Positions 20,007 to 29,326 of a stretch of DNA of 45,671 bases are shown piece after piece. The notes under the pieces are model-generated. The model searched no databases. It was not told where the DNA came from and worked only from the letters and a program-made list of their open reading frames with translations. Origin of the DNA: Muribaculaceae bacterium (GTDB lineage Bacteria > Bacteroidota > Bacteroidia > Bacteroidales > Muribaculaceae). The position numbers and the translations under genes are program-made. The stretch's first letter is position 1. Each line of letters opens with the position of its first letter. The stretch is from assembly GCA_022509125.1 (NCBI GenBank), contig JAFLTU010000016.1, positions 1 through 45,671 of the forward strand. The letters run 5' to 3'.

Positions 20007-21488
20007 ATGGCAAAAGAACTGAAAGACCTTACGAAAAGAAGTGAGGATTATTCCAAATGGTATAATGAATTGGTAGTAAAAGCTGACCTGGCTGAACAGA
20101 GTGCTGTGAGGGGATGTATGGTCATAAAACCCTATGGGTATGCTATATGGGAAAAAATGCAACGCACTCTCGACGATATGTTTAAGGCAACAGGTGTGCA
20201 AAATGCCTATTTCCCTCTGTTAATACCAAAATCTTATCTTTGCCGTGAGGCTGAGCATGTGGAAGGATTTGCTAAAGAGTGTGCTGTCGTGACTCATTAT
20301 CGTCTGAAAAATTCTCCAGACGGTTCAGGTGTGATAGTCGATCCGGAAGCCCGCTTGGAGGAAGAATATATTGTCAGGCCTACATCGGAAACTATCATCT
20401 GGGGAACCTATAAAAATTGGATCCATAGTTATCGCGACCTTCCCTTGCTGATAAATCAATGGGCCAATGTGATGCGTTGGGAGATGCGTACTCGCATGTT
20501 TCTACGCACCTCGGAATTCCTATGGCAAGAGGGCCATTGCGCTCATGAAACAGCTGAAGAGTCGGAGAAGCGCACAGTTGAGATGATCAATATCTATGCG
20601 GATTTCGCTGAAAAATACATGGCCATGCCTGTAATTAAAGGTGTGAAAAGTGAAAACGAACGATTTGCAGGGGCAGTAAACACTTACACAATCGAAGCCA
20701 TGATGCAAGATGGGAAAGCCCTTCAGAGTGGCACTTCCCATAACCTGGGACAGAATTTTGCCAAGGCCTTCGATGTCACTTTCATTAATAAAGAAAATAA
20801 GCCTGAATATGTGTGGGCAAACTCTTGGGGAGTTTCAACTCGATTGATGGGTGCTCTTATCATGACACATTCAGATGATAATGGGCTCGTTCTGCCTCCA
20901 AAACTTGCCCCAATCCAAGTCGTGATAGTTCCGATTTACAAGAGCCAGGAACAAAAGGATCAGATATCAAAGGCTGTGGAGCCCATAGTTAAAGATCTGA
21001 GAAAGGCCGGAGTCAGTGTAAAATATGACGACGCCGACAATCGAAGGCCAGGTTTTAAATTTGCCGACTATGAATTAAAGGGAGTTCCTGTCAGACTGGC
21101 TCTCGGTGCTCGAGATCTTGAAAATGGCACTGTAGAAATCATGAGAAGAGACACCCTTGAAAAAGAGACTGTTCCCTTGGAAGGAATCGTAGAAAGAATT
21201 GATCGAGAGCTTGAATCTATTCAAGATTCTTTGTATGCAAAAGCTTTGAAACTGCGTGAAGAAAATACCTTTAAAGTTGATTCCTACGATGAGTTTAAGG
21301 AGAAAATCGAGAAGGGTGGTTTCTTTTTGGTTCATTGGGATGGCTCTTCCGAAACTGAAGAGAAAATCAAAGAGGAGACGAAGGCCACAATCCGCTGCAT
21401 ACCATTAGATAGCGAAGAAGAAGAGGGTATCTGTATGGTTACAGGTAAACCATCTAAACGCAGGGTAGTAGTAGCCAGAGCCTATTGA
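20007..21488 (+). CDS. proS: Prolyl-tRNA synthetase, archaeal/eukaryote-like type 3
   Basis: Charges tRNA-Pro with proline in the cytoplasm. The 493-aa length, and the absence of the editing (INS) domain between motifs 2 and 3 found in the roughly 570-aa bacterial enzyme, mark this as the type 3 form. Class II motifs are visible: [16 protein letters not shown] near residue 125, motif 2 as [22 protein letters not shown] near 155-176, and motif 3 as [19 protein letters not shown] near 272. The anticodon-binding domain begins at [10 protein letters not shown]. The C-terminal domain ends in ARAY as in other type 3 enzymes, but I see only two Cys there (IRCIPLD, GICMVTG), so the family's zinc site may be reduced. 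Confidence 0.95.
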   Translation: MAKELKDLTKRSEDYSKWYNELVVKADLAEQSAVRGCMVIKPYGYAIWEKMQRTLDDMFKATGVQNAYFPLLIPKSYLCREAEHVEGFAKECAVVTHYRLKNSPDGSGVIVDPEARLEEEYIVRPTSETIIWGTYKNWIHSYRDLPLLINQWANVMRWEMRTRMFLRTSEFLWQEGHCAHETAEESEKRTVEMINIYADFAEKYMAMPVIKGVKSENERFAGAVNTYTIEAMMQDGKALQSGTSHNLGQNFAKAFDVTFINKENKPEYVWANSWGVSTRLMGALIMTHSDDNGLVLPPKLAPIQVVIVPIYKSQEQKDQISKAVEPIVKDLRKAGVSVKYDDADNRRPGFKFADYELKGVPVRLALGARDLENGTVEIMRRDTLEKETVPLEGIVERIDRELESIQDSLYAKALKLREENTFKVDSYDEFKEKIEKGGFFLVHWDGSSETEEKIKEETKATIRCIPLDSEEEEGICMVTGKPSKRRVVVARAY

Positions 21489-21548
21489 TTGACTATCTTA
21501 AAATGAGTCCTGTTAATAAAACTGTGTCATTAAAATTATGATATAAAA

Positions 21549-23723
21549 ATGATAAAGAGGCTGATTTTCTGTTCTTTTTTGGTTATTTTTATGACCGAAG
21601 TTTCCAAGGGTCAACTCTCCATCAATGATTATTGCGATATAAGCCTTGCCACTCCTAAAGGTATTAAGGATCTTACTCCCCTGGCTGATGGAGAATCCTT
21701 TGCGGCCATTAGTGACGATGGAACCAGAATTGAAAAATTCAGTTATAAAACCGGGAAAAAGACCGGTGAAATTTTTAGTCTATCCGGTGTCAAGGGAGAT
21801 GTGAAGATAGATGGGTTTGAAGGATATAAAATCAGCGATAATGGTAAGAAAATCCTTCTTTGGACTAACAGTGAGAAAATCTATCGTTACAGTTTTCGAG
21901 CAGAATATTACGTCTACGACACTTTCCGTCAAACTTTAGCCAGGGTTAGTGATAAGGGACTGCAAAGAGGAGCCACTATTTCTCATGATGGACGTTACGT
22001 CGCCTATGAAAGAGACAATAATATCTGGATTTCAAATCTTGATTATAAAACAGATATTGCAATCACTACAGATGGAGAACTAGGTAAAATTATCAATGGC
22101 ATACCTGATTGGAGCTACGAAGAAGAATTTGACATGCTGACAGCAATGAGATGGAGCTATGACGACTCAATGCTTGCCTACATCAAATTTAACGAAAAAG
22201 ATGTGCCACAGTATAGTTTCTCTCAATACCTGGGTTATTGCGATGCTGATCCTCTCCAAGATCTTTATCCGTCCACTTTTTCATATAAATACATGTTGCC
22301 GGGTTTCAAGAATTCGGAAGTGAGCGTTCATGTTTATAATCTCGACAACCGTACCACTAAAAAGATGGATCTTCCTGTTTCTGACGATGACTATATCCCT
22401 TCGATAGAATTTGCCGAGGAAGAGTCACGTTTGATGGTGATGGTCTTAAACCGGGATCAAAATCTTTTAAAGCTCTTTAATGTCAATCCTGCTTCAACTG
22501 TAGCGCGTCTTTTATTGTCTGAAGAGAGTTCAACTTGGATTAGCCCGGATGTCTATCGCCTGACCAGCTATAATTCTTCTGAAATTGTATTTTGCAGCGA
22601 GAAATCCGGATATAAACATCTCTACCTATACGACTATAAGGGAAATCTGAAGCGCACCCTTACTAAGGGGGAATTTAATGTCACCAGGTATTACGGCTGC
22701 GATAAAAGAGGCATCCACTACATGCAAACCACTTCCTTGGGCCCGATTTATAGAAGTGTTGTGAGTGTCGATCCAAAAGGAACGTTAAAAATCCTAACAG
22801 GCGACACTGGAACCTCATCTGCGGCATTTAATAGCGACTTAACATATTTTGTCAAGACCTTTAGTTCCTCTTCTATACCCACTCAATACACTATTTGCAA
22901 TTCGACAGGAAGCAAACTTTGTGACCTTGAACTGAATCAAGCATACGCCCTTAAATTTAAGGATGCTCCCAAAATGGAATTTCTGAAGGTTAAGAATTCT
23001 GAAGGTCAGGAGATGAATGCCTTTATTATCAAACCAAAAGATTTTGATTCCAACAAAAAATATCCCTTGCTTATGTATCAATACAATGGTCCTGAATCTC
23101 AGGAGGTTCTCGACCGTTGGCGCATGGAGGGGATCTTTTATCTAGCTTCTCAAGGTTACGTAGTGGCATGTGTCGACGGTCGGGGCACCGGTAATCGTAA
23201 TGCCGAATGGACAAAATGCGTTTATCTCGACTTGGGCCATTTGGAGACTTTAGACCAACTCAGTGGCATCGAATATTTTGCCCAACAAAGTTACATAGAC
23301 AAAAACCGTGTTGGTTGTTTCGGTTGGAGCTACGGTGGATATATGACCCTCATGGAAATGGGTCATGAAAAATCACCCATAAAAGCGGGAGTAGCAATGG
23401 CTGCGGTTGCCGACTGGAGATTTTATGATGGAGTCTATACAGAACGATTTATGCGGACTCCCTCAGTTAATGCTAAAGGCTATCAAGCATCTTCAGCATT
23501 GAATCTCACAAATAATGTTGATGGAAATCTTTTATTACTTACCGGAACCGACGATGACAACGTCCACATGTATAATACGCTTAAATATGCATCCAAATTA
23601 TCTTCGGAAGGAAAGATTTGTGATATGATGGTTTATGCCGGCTTCGAGCACAGCCTGAGAATGTGTGATGCAAGAGTTCAGCTTTTCCGTAAAATATCAT
23701 GTTTTCTTAAGGAGAATCTTTAA
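21549..23723 (+). CDS. Secreted dipeptidyl-peptidase IV-type S9 peptidase
   Basis: Serine exopeptidase that removes Xaa-Pro (or Xaa-Ala) dipeptides from peptide N-termini, expected in the periplasm or outer envelope. The 724-aa chain starts with a signal peptide (MIKRLIFCSFLVIFMTEVSKG). An eight-bladed propeller domain follows, containing the double-Glu substrate-recognition motif in DWSYEEEFDM near residue 195. The C-terminal alpha/beta hydrolase has GWSYGGY (Ser594), GTDDDNVHM (Asp669) and GFEHS (His701). The EE motif and DDNVH favour DPP-IV (S9B) over prolyl oligopeptidase. It starts 60 bases after proS in the same direction with no obvious terminator between, so read-through from proS is possible. 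Confidence 0.92.
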   Translation: MIKRLIFCSFLVIFMTEVSKGQLSINDYCDISLATPKGIKDLTPLADGESFAAISDDGTRIEKFSYKTGKKTGEIFSLSGVKGDVKIDGFEGYKISDNGKKILLWTNSEKIYRYSFRAEYYVYDTFRQTLARVSDKGLQRGATISHDGRYVAYERDNNIWISNLDYKTDIAITTDGELGKIINGIPDWSYEEEFDMLTAMRWSYDDSMLAYIKFNEKDVPQYSFSQYLGYCDADPLQDLYPSTFSYKYMLPGFKNSEVSVHVYNLDNRTTKKMDLPVSDDDYIPSIEFAEEESRLMVMVLNRDQNLLKLFNVNPASTVARLLLSEESSTWISPDVYRLTSYNSSEIVFCSEKSGYKHLYLYDYKGNLKRTLTKGEFNVTRYYGCDKRGIHYMQTTSLGPIYRSVVSVDPKGTLKILTGDTGTSSAAFNSDLTYFVKTFSSSSIPTQYTICNSTGSKLCDLELNQAYALKFKDAPKMEFLKVKNSEGQEMNAFIIKPKDFDSNKKYPLLMYQYNGPESQEVLDRWRMEGIFYLASQGYVVACVDGRGTGNRNAEWTKCVYLDLGHLETLDQLSGIEYFAQQSYIDKNRVGCFGWSYGGYMTLMEMGHEKSPIKAGVAMAAVADWRFYDGVYTERFMRTPSVNAKGYQASSALNLTNNVDGNLLLLTGTDDDNVHMYNTLKYASKLSSEGKICDMMVYAGFEHSLRMCDARVQLFRKISCFLKENL

Positions 23724-23770
23724 GTCCAAAGCTTTCTAATTAAACTTTTATAATTTTAGAATGTTAATAT

Positions 23771-23800
23771 TTCGGGAGAAGTTTGCTTCCCCGAGGTCTT
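23771..23800 (+). terminator. Hairpin after the DPP-IV gene, possible terminator
   Basis: A stem of about ten pairs with one bulged A (23771-23781 with 23786-23795) closes a TTTG loop 47 bases after the DPP-IV stop. The following sequence GTCTTAATTTT is only weakly T-rich, so this may be a poor terminator or another RNA structure. The rest of the 145-base gap holds an interrupted repeat (ATTTTAGAA near 23754 and its complement near 23816) and nothing else I can name. Confidence 0.4.
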
Positions 23801-23868
23801 AATTTTAAGCGACGTTCTAAAATGTTCCCTAAAATGGGAAAAGTCTAAAGGTATAAAAAGGAAAAAGA

Positions 23869-25212
23869 GTGAGAGATTTAGGAAAAATAAACAGCAGACA
23901 AGTCTATGGCCTTTGGAAAAATCTGACGGTCTGTCTCATTGCAGTTGTGGCTGTATTGGTTTTTTCCAAGATTTTACCCTACTATCTGTCGCCAGTAGTC
24001 GCACTTTTAGTAGCCTCCGGCCTTTATATGTATATCTATAACGAGAGGCTAAACACTATTCGAAAATGCATCATCCCTTCAATCGCGGTTCTTTATGGTA
24101 TCGTCTGTTACGCATTCTTGACCATAATTCTTAATTTGATGCATGTATGGGGACTTTTTACAATGCCTCATGAATTTGTCTTTTTCACGGATCCTTTCAT
24201 TCCCGCATTGATATTAAATCCGGTCAGCTGTGTAATTTTGATTATAGTCTATTTTGAGCGGAAACACATGAAACCTTGCATTGATTGCAGGTCTCGTCTT
24301 AGTCTTGGAGGCCAGAGAGGTGCCGGTGGTTTGCTAAATTTCGAGTCTCATCTCCAGTTGAAAAATTTCATCTTCATGTCGGCATTTCTCTCGCTGGCAG
24401 TATGGTGTTATTATCAATTCTCTTATATCAACGTAAATATAAATGGCCGAGACACCTATATATTCACATGGTTAACCGTGATTGGTGTCTTCCTCGATTG
24501 GCTTTATTTTTCATGGCGTTATTATAATCTTTATCTAGATCTCAAGGAAAACAATGAACTGATCACTCCGAGCGAACTAAGAGACATGACTGCCAAAACC
24601 TATATAAGATATTATGTTGTTTGTGGCAATAACCTATATCTCACCCAGCATGCCTACGATCCCAATTCCGGAAGTTCTGAAGTGGTCGACACTCCCTTCT
24701 TCACCAAGCAAACAATGAACGGGGCTTTCGGAGAAGACGTTAAACGCCTTATCGAGAGAATGACCGGCATTGAAGGGGGAGAACTCAAATTTTTTTATGG
24801 CAGAAAAAGTCCCGATGATGACAAACATAGTCTCTTGAGATATTTTTATTTTCTAGATGGGGAAATAACAGATTATCCCGAATTGGCCCAAGAGGGGGAA
24901 TGGGTTTCATTTGACAAAGTGAAGTTCCTATATTCCAATATGCCTAACGGAATGGCAGAGTTAGCGGTCTTTGATATTACCAGACTAGCCACAATAATGC
25001 TGACGGAGAAAATTTTTGACGAGGAGGGTTTTAGAAAATCTGGTATCAAATCTTATAGTCCCACCTTCAATCTCCATGAAGTCCGGAAATCCAAAATTGA
25101 TTTCCAAGATGACAAATGGATCCAAATTTCACTATTCAATTCAGACACTCCCTTCTTTAAATTGAAGAAATGGTGGAGAAACCGCAACAGAAGAATAAAC
25201 AAACTAAATTGA
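23869..25212 (+). CDS. Six-TM membrane protein with degenerate Nudix-like C-terminal domain
   Basis: I do not recognise this 447-aa protein as a named family. Residues 1-220 hold about six hydrophobic segments (17-37, 38-56, 68-91, 111-129, 167-189, 198-218). A cytoplasm-facing loop between TM4 and TM5 carries a CIDC pair (137-140). Residues 245-375 look like a Nudix fold: strand RYYVVCGNNLYL, then GAFGEDVKRLIERMTGIEGGEL where a Nudix box would lie, then LRYFYFLDGE and EWVSFDKVKFL. The catalytic REx2EE residues of the Nudix box are not present, so a hydrolase seems unlikely and a binding role is possible. The start is GTG at 23869, since no ATG occurs before TM2; a purine-rich AAGGAAAAAGA precedes it. 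The stop overlaps miaA by 43 bases if miaA uses its ATG. Confidence 0.7.
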   Translation: MRDLGKINSRQVYGLWKNLTVCLIAVVAVLVFSKILPYYLSPVVALLVASGLYMYIYNERLNTIRKCIIPSIAVLYGIVCYAFLTIILNLMHVWGLFTMPHEFVFFTDPFIPALILNPVSCVILIIVYFERKHMKPCIDCRSRLSLGGQRGAGGLLNFESHLQLKNFIFMSAFLSLAVWCYYQFSYINVNINGRDTYIFTWLTVIGVFLDWLYFSWRYYNLYLDLKENNELITPSELRDMTAKTYIRYYVVCGNNLYLTQHAYDPNSGSSEVVDTPFFTKQTMNGAFGEDVKRLIERMTGIEGGELKFFYGRKSPDDDKHSLLRYFYFLDGEITDYPELAQEGEWVSFDKVKFLYSNMPNGMAELAVFDITRLATIMLTEKIFDEEGFRKSGIKSYSPTFNLHEVRKSKIDFQDDKWIQISLFNSDTPFFKLKKWWRNRNRRINKLN

Positions 25213-26135
25213 AAAAAGAGGGCAGAATTGTCACGATTCTTGGACCGACGGCTTGCGGAAAGACCCGACGGGCCGTGACATTGGCAAAAGCTTTAGATGG
25301 AGAAATAATAAGCGCCGATTCCAGACAGGTTTATAGAGAAATGAACCTCGGCACCGGGAAAGACCTCGAAGAATATGATGATGTCAGATATCATTTGATA
25401 GATATTTGTGAGGCCGGGAATAAATATAATCTCCACAACTATCTCAGAGACTTCCATAATGCCTTGGAAAATATAATACAGAGGGGAAAAAGGCCTATCA
25501 TTTGCGGAGGTTCCGGAATGTATCTTGAGAATGCATTGAGCGGAATAAGGTTACCGGAAGTAGAACCGAATTTAGAGTTAAGGCATCGTCTGTCAAATTT
25601 TTCTCTTGAGGAACTAACGCAAATATTAAAAGGTTATAAGACCCTCCACAACACTACCGACATCGACACTCCAAAACGTGCAATACGAGCAATAGAAATT
25701 GAGGAATACTACCAAGTTCATCCCGAAGAAGCCTTATTATCCAATCGCAAAAATGCAGCTCCCCTTGATTCATTAATTATTGGCCTTGATATCCCTTTGG
25801 AGCAAAGACGTGAAAAAATATCTCGCCGTCTTGAAAAGCGTCTTGAAGAGGGAATGGTGGAAGAAGTTGAAAATCTGTTATCAAGTGGAATAAATCCTGA
25901 AGATCTCATCTATTATGGTTTGGAATTCAAATACCTGACTCTTTATGTGATTGGCGAATTGTCTTTTGATGAGATGAGAAAAAAGCTTGAGATCGCTATA
26001 CATCAATTCGCAAAACGTCAGATGACATGGTTTAGGGGAATGGAACGAAGAGGTTTTAAAATCCACTGGCTCCCGTTTGATCTATCTGAAGAAGATTTCT
26101 TAAAGAGAGTCTTGAATCTCCTTTATATCAATTGA
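25170..26135 (+). CDS. miaA: tRNA dimethylallyltransferase, MiaA2-like
   Basis: Transfers a dimethylallyl group to N6 of A37 in tRNAs that read codons starting with U. The 321-aa chain has the P-loop GPTACGKT (25-32), the MiaA block IISADSRQVYREMNLGTGK, HLIDI, FHNALENIIQRGKRPIICGGSGMYL, and the C-terminal KRQMTWFR. The segment where most MiaA read GYxE is IYYGLEFKYL. Bacteroidota often carry two MiaA proteins, and this form probably corresponds to the second. The ATG at 25170 lies 43 bases inside the preceding gene; a TTG at 25209 overlapping that gene's TGA is an alternative start and would remove a 13-residue basic leader. It is convergent with dnaG, 37 bases away, with no clear terminator. 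Confidence 0.9.
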   Translation: MVEKPQQKNKQTKLKKEGRIVTILGPTACGKTRRAVTLAKALDGEIISADSRQVYREMNLGTGKDLEEYDDVRYHLIDICEAGNKYNLHNYLRDFHNALENIIQRGKRPIICGGSGMYLENALSGIRLPEVEPNLELRHRLSNFSLEELTQILKGYKTLHNTTDIDTPKRAIRAIEIEEYYQVHPEEALLSNRKNAAPLDSLIIGLDIPLEQRREKISRRLEKRLEEGMVEEVENLLSSGINPEDLIYYGLEFKYLTLYVIGELSFDEMRKKLEIAIHQFAKRQMTWFRGMERRGFKIHWLPFDLSEEDFLKRVLNLLYIN

Positions 26136-26172
26136 TTTTAAGTAACTGAAGTTGTAGATCGAGGATTGGATT

Positions 26173-28344
26173 TCATCGATTGGGACTGATTATCCTTTCT
26201 CCCATGTCTTTTGCCATATTACTCCTTACACGGATAATATCCCCGATTCTTTTATGGAGTTCTGCGGCTTTTTCAGTGTTATTACTATCAATTTGTTTGA
26301 GTTCATCCATCAGTTGCTTGAGTTGTAGATCAATAATGCCATTCTTCAATACATTCAAAGATTTAACAATCAAGTTGATTACCTTGTCCTCGTTATTGGT
26401 GTTTTCGATATTCTTTGTAAAAATAGAGCTCAGCTGATGTTTTTCTGCCAACGCCCTGTTGGTATGTTTTCTTAAAATCGGATCTGAATGGCTTCCGAAA
26501 TGATTCAGAATATAATTTTTTGCAAAATTCTCCTTTTCTTGAGACTCCAGAACCTCAAGCTTAGATTCCAACTTTTTTTCTTCCCGTTTAATATCTGTAA
26601 TCGATAGATTTCTTTGGCCTATTTGTGCGTATCCCTCGTTGCGTTTCTGTTCTATTTTCCTCCGAATGCTTCCTTCTTGTTCTTTTAAATCCTTTTTAAA
26701 CTGATCCACCATTTCCTGCAGTTGAGAAAAAACATGGAGATATTCAGGATGCGTAAAAGTTATTCCATCTATTTCAAGTTCGGCAGCTATATATTCAATT
26801 ACTGTCACAAGCTCTTCTTCATTTCCTGCCTCATCGCTTGGCCAAAGACCCACGAGTCCGAATCTAAGACAATTGTCAAGAAGTTCTTGTTCGAGAGGAT
26901 GAAGCGGGGAATTAACTAGACTATTGTCCTCCTTTTTCATTTCCGGATTTTCTTCCTTAGAAACTGAAGAAATTTTAATTTCCTCTGTCTCGCTGGTTGA
27001 AGGTGGCAAAGAGGCTATGTTTCGTTTTGTTTTTTCCTGCTCCACGATTCTTACTCTTGCTTTGGCAACATCCGAATTCAGTGAAGCCTCTTTAATCTCA
27101 AGAAGTTGACTACATTCCTGAATATAAATTTCCCTTTTGATCTTATCAGGGATATGAGCGATACTTTCAACGATACTCCTTACTACCATCCATCGTTTCT
27201 GTGGATCATTTTGGACATCGTCAAGCAATATTTTTATTTTAAACCGAATAATATCTATCTCATTCTTCTTGAGATATTCTCGCAATTCTTCCGGTGTGAG
27301 TTTCGCCGCCAGTGAGTCAGGATCGTCACCCTCAGGTAGTGGCACTGCCTTTACGTTAAGATTATGGGCAAGAAGCATATCTATACCCCTAAGGGAAGCT
27401 TTGATGCCTGCCGAATCCCCGTCATATATCAATACAACATTATCAGTAAACCGATGTATCAAAGCAATCTGACCGTCGGTCAAGGAAGTTCCCGAAGAGG
27501 CTACAACATTTTTCACCCCCGATTGCCACATCCCTATAACATCAAGATAGCCCTCTACAAGATAAACCTTGTTTTCCTTGACCATGTCTCCCTTGGCCTG
27601 ATAGATGCCATAAAGTTCTCTACTCTTTGAATAAACTTCCGACTCCGGAGAATTAATATATTTTGCAGGACCTCCCTTAAGGTCTCTACCTCCGAAGGCA
27701 ATGGTTTTTCCTGCCGTATTAATAACCGGGAAAATCACTCTGCCTCGAAAACGGTCATAGTTCGCGCCTGTTTGGCTTGTACCTGTGAGGCCTGTAGCTT
27801 TTAAAATATCAAGTGAAAAACCCTTCCTCAAGGCCGCTTCCGTGAAATCGGACCCTTTGTCGATTGCATATCCCAGATAGAAAGCTTTAATCGCTTCAGG
27901 AGTCACTTTCCTCCCATAGATGTAAGTTAGCCCCACATCCTTTCCTTCCTCTTTGTTGTGGAGGTTGTCTATAAAATAGTTCCTGGCCCATTCATTGGCC
28001 ACAAGCATTCCCTCTCTCCGTGTCTGGGCCTCTTTTTCTTCATTTGTGAGTTCTCGCTCTCTCACTTCTATACCATATTTTTTTGCAAGGTGAAGAAGAG
28101 CTTCATGATACGAAACCCCCTCCTTTTCCATTATGAAATTGATGGGGCTCCCTCCCTTATGGCATGAAAAGCAATAACAGAAATTCCGGCCTTTATTCAC
28201 AGAAAATGAGGGCGTTCTTTCATTATGGAAAGGACACAGCCCCATATAGTTAGCCCCTCGTCTGACCAGATGCACATAATCGCTCACAACATCGACAATG
28301 TCGGCTGCGTCTTTGATTTTCTGGACAATTACAGGGTCTATCAT
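26173..28344 (-). CDS. dnaG: DNA primase
   Basis: Synthesises RNA primers at the replication fork. The 723-aa chain opens with the CHC2 zinc finger (Cys37, His40, Cys58, Cys61 in CPFH and CFSC) and continues with the primase catalytic core (GLTGTSQTGANYDRFRGRVIFPV). The TOPRIM domain follows (VYLVEGYLDVIGMWQSG with the acidic Glu, and IYDGDSAG). After residue 440 comes a low-complexity charged linker (SETEEIKISSVSKEE), then a mostly helical, Lys/Glu-rich region of about 230 residues that should hold the helicase-interacting domain. It is longer than E. coli DnaG (581 aa), as common in Bacteroidota. The start codon overlaps the dapA stop (ATGA), so the two genes are co-translated. Confidence 0.96.
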   Translation of the reverse strand: MIDPVIVQKIKDAADIVDVVSDYVHLVRRGANYMGLCPFHNERTPSFSVNKGRNFCYCFSCHKGGSPINFIMEKEGVSYHEALLHLAKKYGIEVRERELTNEEKEAQTRREGMLVANEWARNYFIDNLHNKEEGKDVGLTYIYGRKVTPEAIKAFYLGYAIDKGSDFTEAALRKGFSLDILKATGLTGTSQTGANYDRFRGRVIFPVINTAGKTIAFGGRDLKGGPAKYINSPESEVYSKSRELYGIYQAKGDMVKENKVYLVEGYLDVIGMWQSGVKNVVASSGTSLTDGQIALIHRFTDNVVLIYDGDSAGIKASLRGIDMLLAHNLNVKAVPLPEGDDPDSLAAKLTPEELREYLKKNEIDIIRFKIKILLDDVQNDPQKRWMVVRSIVESIAHIPDKIKREIYIQECSQLLEIKEASLNSDVAKARVRIVEQEKTKRNIASLPPSTSETEEIKISSVSKEENPEMKKEDNSLVNSPLHPLEQELLDNCLRFGLVGLWPSDEAGNEEELVTVIEYIAAELEIDGITFTHPEYLHVFSQLQEMVDQFKKDLKEQEGSIRRKIEQKRNEGYAQIGQRNLSITDIKREEKKLESKLEVLESQEKENFAKNYILNHFGSHSDPILRKHTNRALAEKHQLSSIFTKNIENTNNEDKVINLIVKSLNVLKNGIIDLQLKQLMDELKQIDSNNTEKAAELHKRIGDIIRVRSNMAKDMGERIISPNR

Positions 28345-29231
28345 ATAATTTTAATTGTGGCCAATGTTGACTTGATTTTGTTTTCCAGATGAGGGTTCAC
28401 GGCCACGAGCGGTAGTCTTAAGATGTTTTCTATTAGGCCCCAAGCAGAAAGCATTGCTTTGATTCCAGCCGGGTTTCCTTCTTCAAAGAGTTGACCCATA
28501 AGCGGGTTAAGGAAATAATTCATTCTTTCTGCCTCGGAATAGTTTGACTTCAAGCAATTGTCAACAATTATTTTCATTTTATCCGGCAATACATTTGCAA
28601 GGACAGATATAACTCCAGAAGCCCCTTTTTTCATTAAAGAAACTGTGTCTGGATCATTGCCTGAAATAAGGTGGAAATCATCACGGCATCCCTTCATAAT
28701 TTCTTCACATTGGATATGATTTCCCGATGCTTCTTTTATCCCGATTATATTTGAACATGCAGCTGAGAGACGCAATGTGGTGTTGGCTGTCATATTGACT
28801 CCTGTACGTCCGGGCACGTTATAAAGAATAATCGGCAGGGGAGAGGTTTCGGCAATATACATAAAATGCCGGTAGAGACCCTCTTGTGTGGGCTTATTGT
28901 AATAAGGTGTCACCGAAAGTATAGCTGAATAGCCGCTCAGGTCACGATTTCTGATATCATCTGCTACTGCTTTCGTGTTATTGCCTCCTATTCCGACAAT
29001 CAGTGGTATTCTCCCTTGCGCCTTCTCTACAATAAAACGTGTAATCTTCTCCTTCTCTTCCAAACTTAGAGTAGGAGTTTCGGCAGTTGTGCCTAAGGCC
29101 ACAAGATAATCACATCCTCCATTGATAGTCCTCTCGACTATTCTCTCTAAGGCTTCATAATCTATTGATTTATCCTGTCGAAAGGGGGTCACTAATGCCA
29201 CTCCCAACCCCTTTAAGAAATCATGGGCCAT
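28341..29231 (-). CDS. dapA: 4-hydroxy-tetrahydrodipicolinate synthase
   Basis: Condenses pyruvate with aspartate semialdehyde, the first step towards lysine and diaminopimelate for the cell wall. The 296-aa TIM barrel has VALGTTAETPTLS near residue 44, VTPYYNKPTQEG near 108, the catalytic Tyr137 in LYNVPGRTG and the Schiff-base Lys166 in GIKEASG. NAL/KDPG-family relatives share the fold, but GTTAETPTL and YNKPTQEG are DapA signatures. The longest frame begins at a TTG two codons upstream. I use the ATG at 29231, giving MAHDFLKGLGVAL, which lies 17 bases after a putative -7 box. It forms an operon with dnaG through a four-base ATGA overlap. Confidence 0.96.
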   Translation of the reverse strand: MAHDFLKGLGVALVTPFRQDKSIDYEALERIVERTINGGCDYLVALGTTAETPTLSLEEKEKITRFIVEKAQGRIPLIVGIGGNNTKAVADDIRNRDLSGYSAILSVTPYYNKPTQEGLYRHFMYIAETSPLPIILYNVPGRTGVNMTANTTLRLSAACSNIIGIKEASGNHIQCEEIMKGCRDDFHLISGNDPDTVSLMKKGASGVISVLANVLPDKMKIIVDNCLKSNYSEAERMNYFLNPLMGQLFEEGNPAGIKAMLSAWGLIENILRLPLVAVNPHLENKIKSTLATIKII

Positions 29232-29247
29232 GATCAATAACTTTTTG

Positions 29248-29255
29248 CAAATTTA
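29248..29255 (-). promoter_or_regulatory. Putative -7 box of dapA-dnaG
   Basis: On the minus strand this reads TAAATTTG followed by CA, matching TAnnTTTG. It ends 16 bases before the dapA ATG, implying a leader of roughly ten bases. No TTTG -33 box at the standard spacing. Confidence 0.5.
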
Positions 29256-29326
29256 ATGAAAATCTTCTACTTGCCGATGATTATTCCCGGAAGCCTTAAT
29301 CGATGGATTTTTAATAGCGATTTCTC

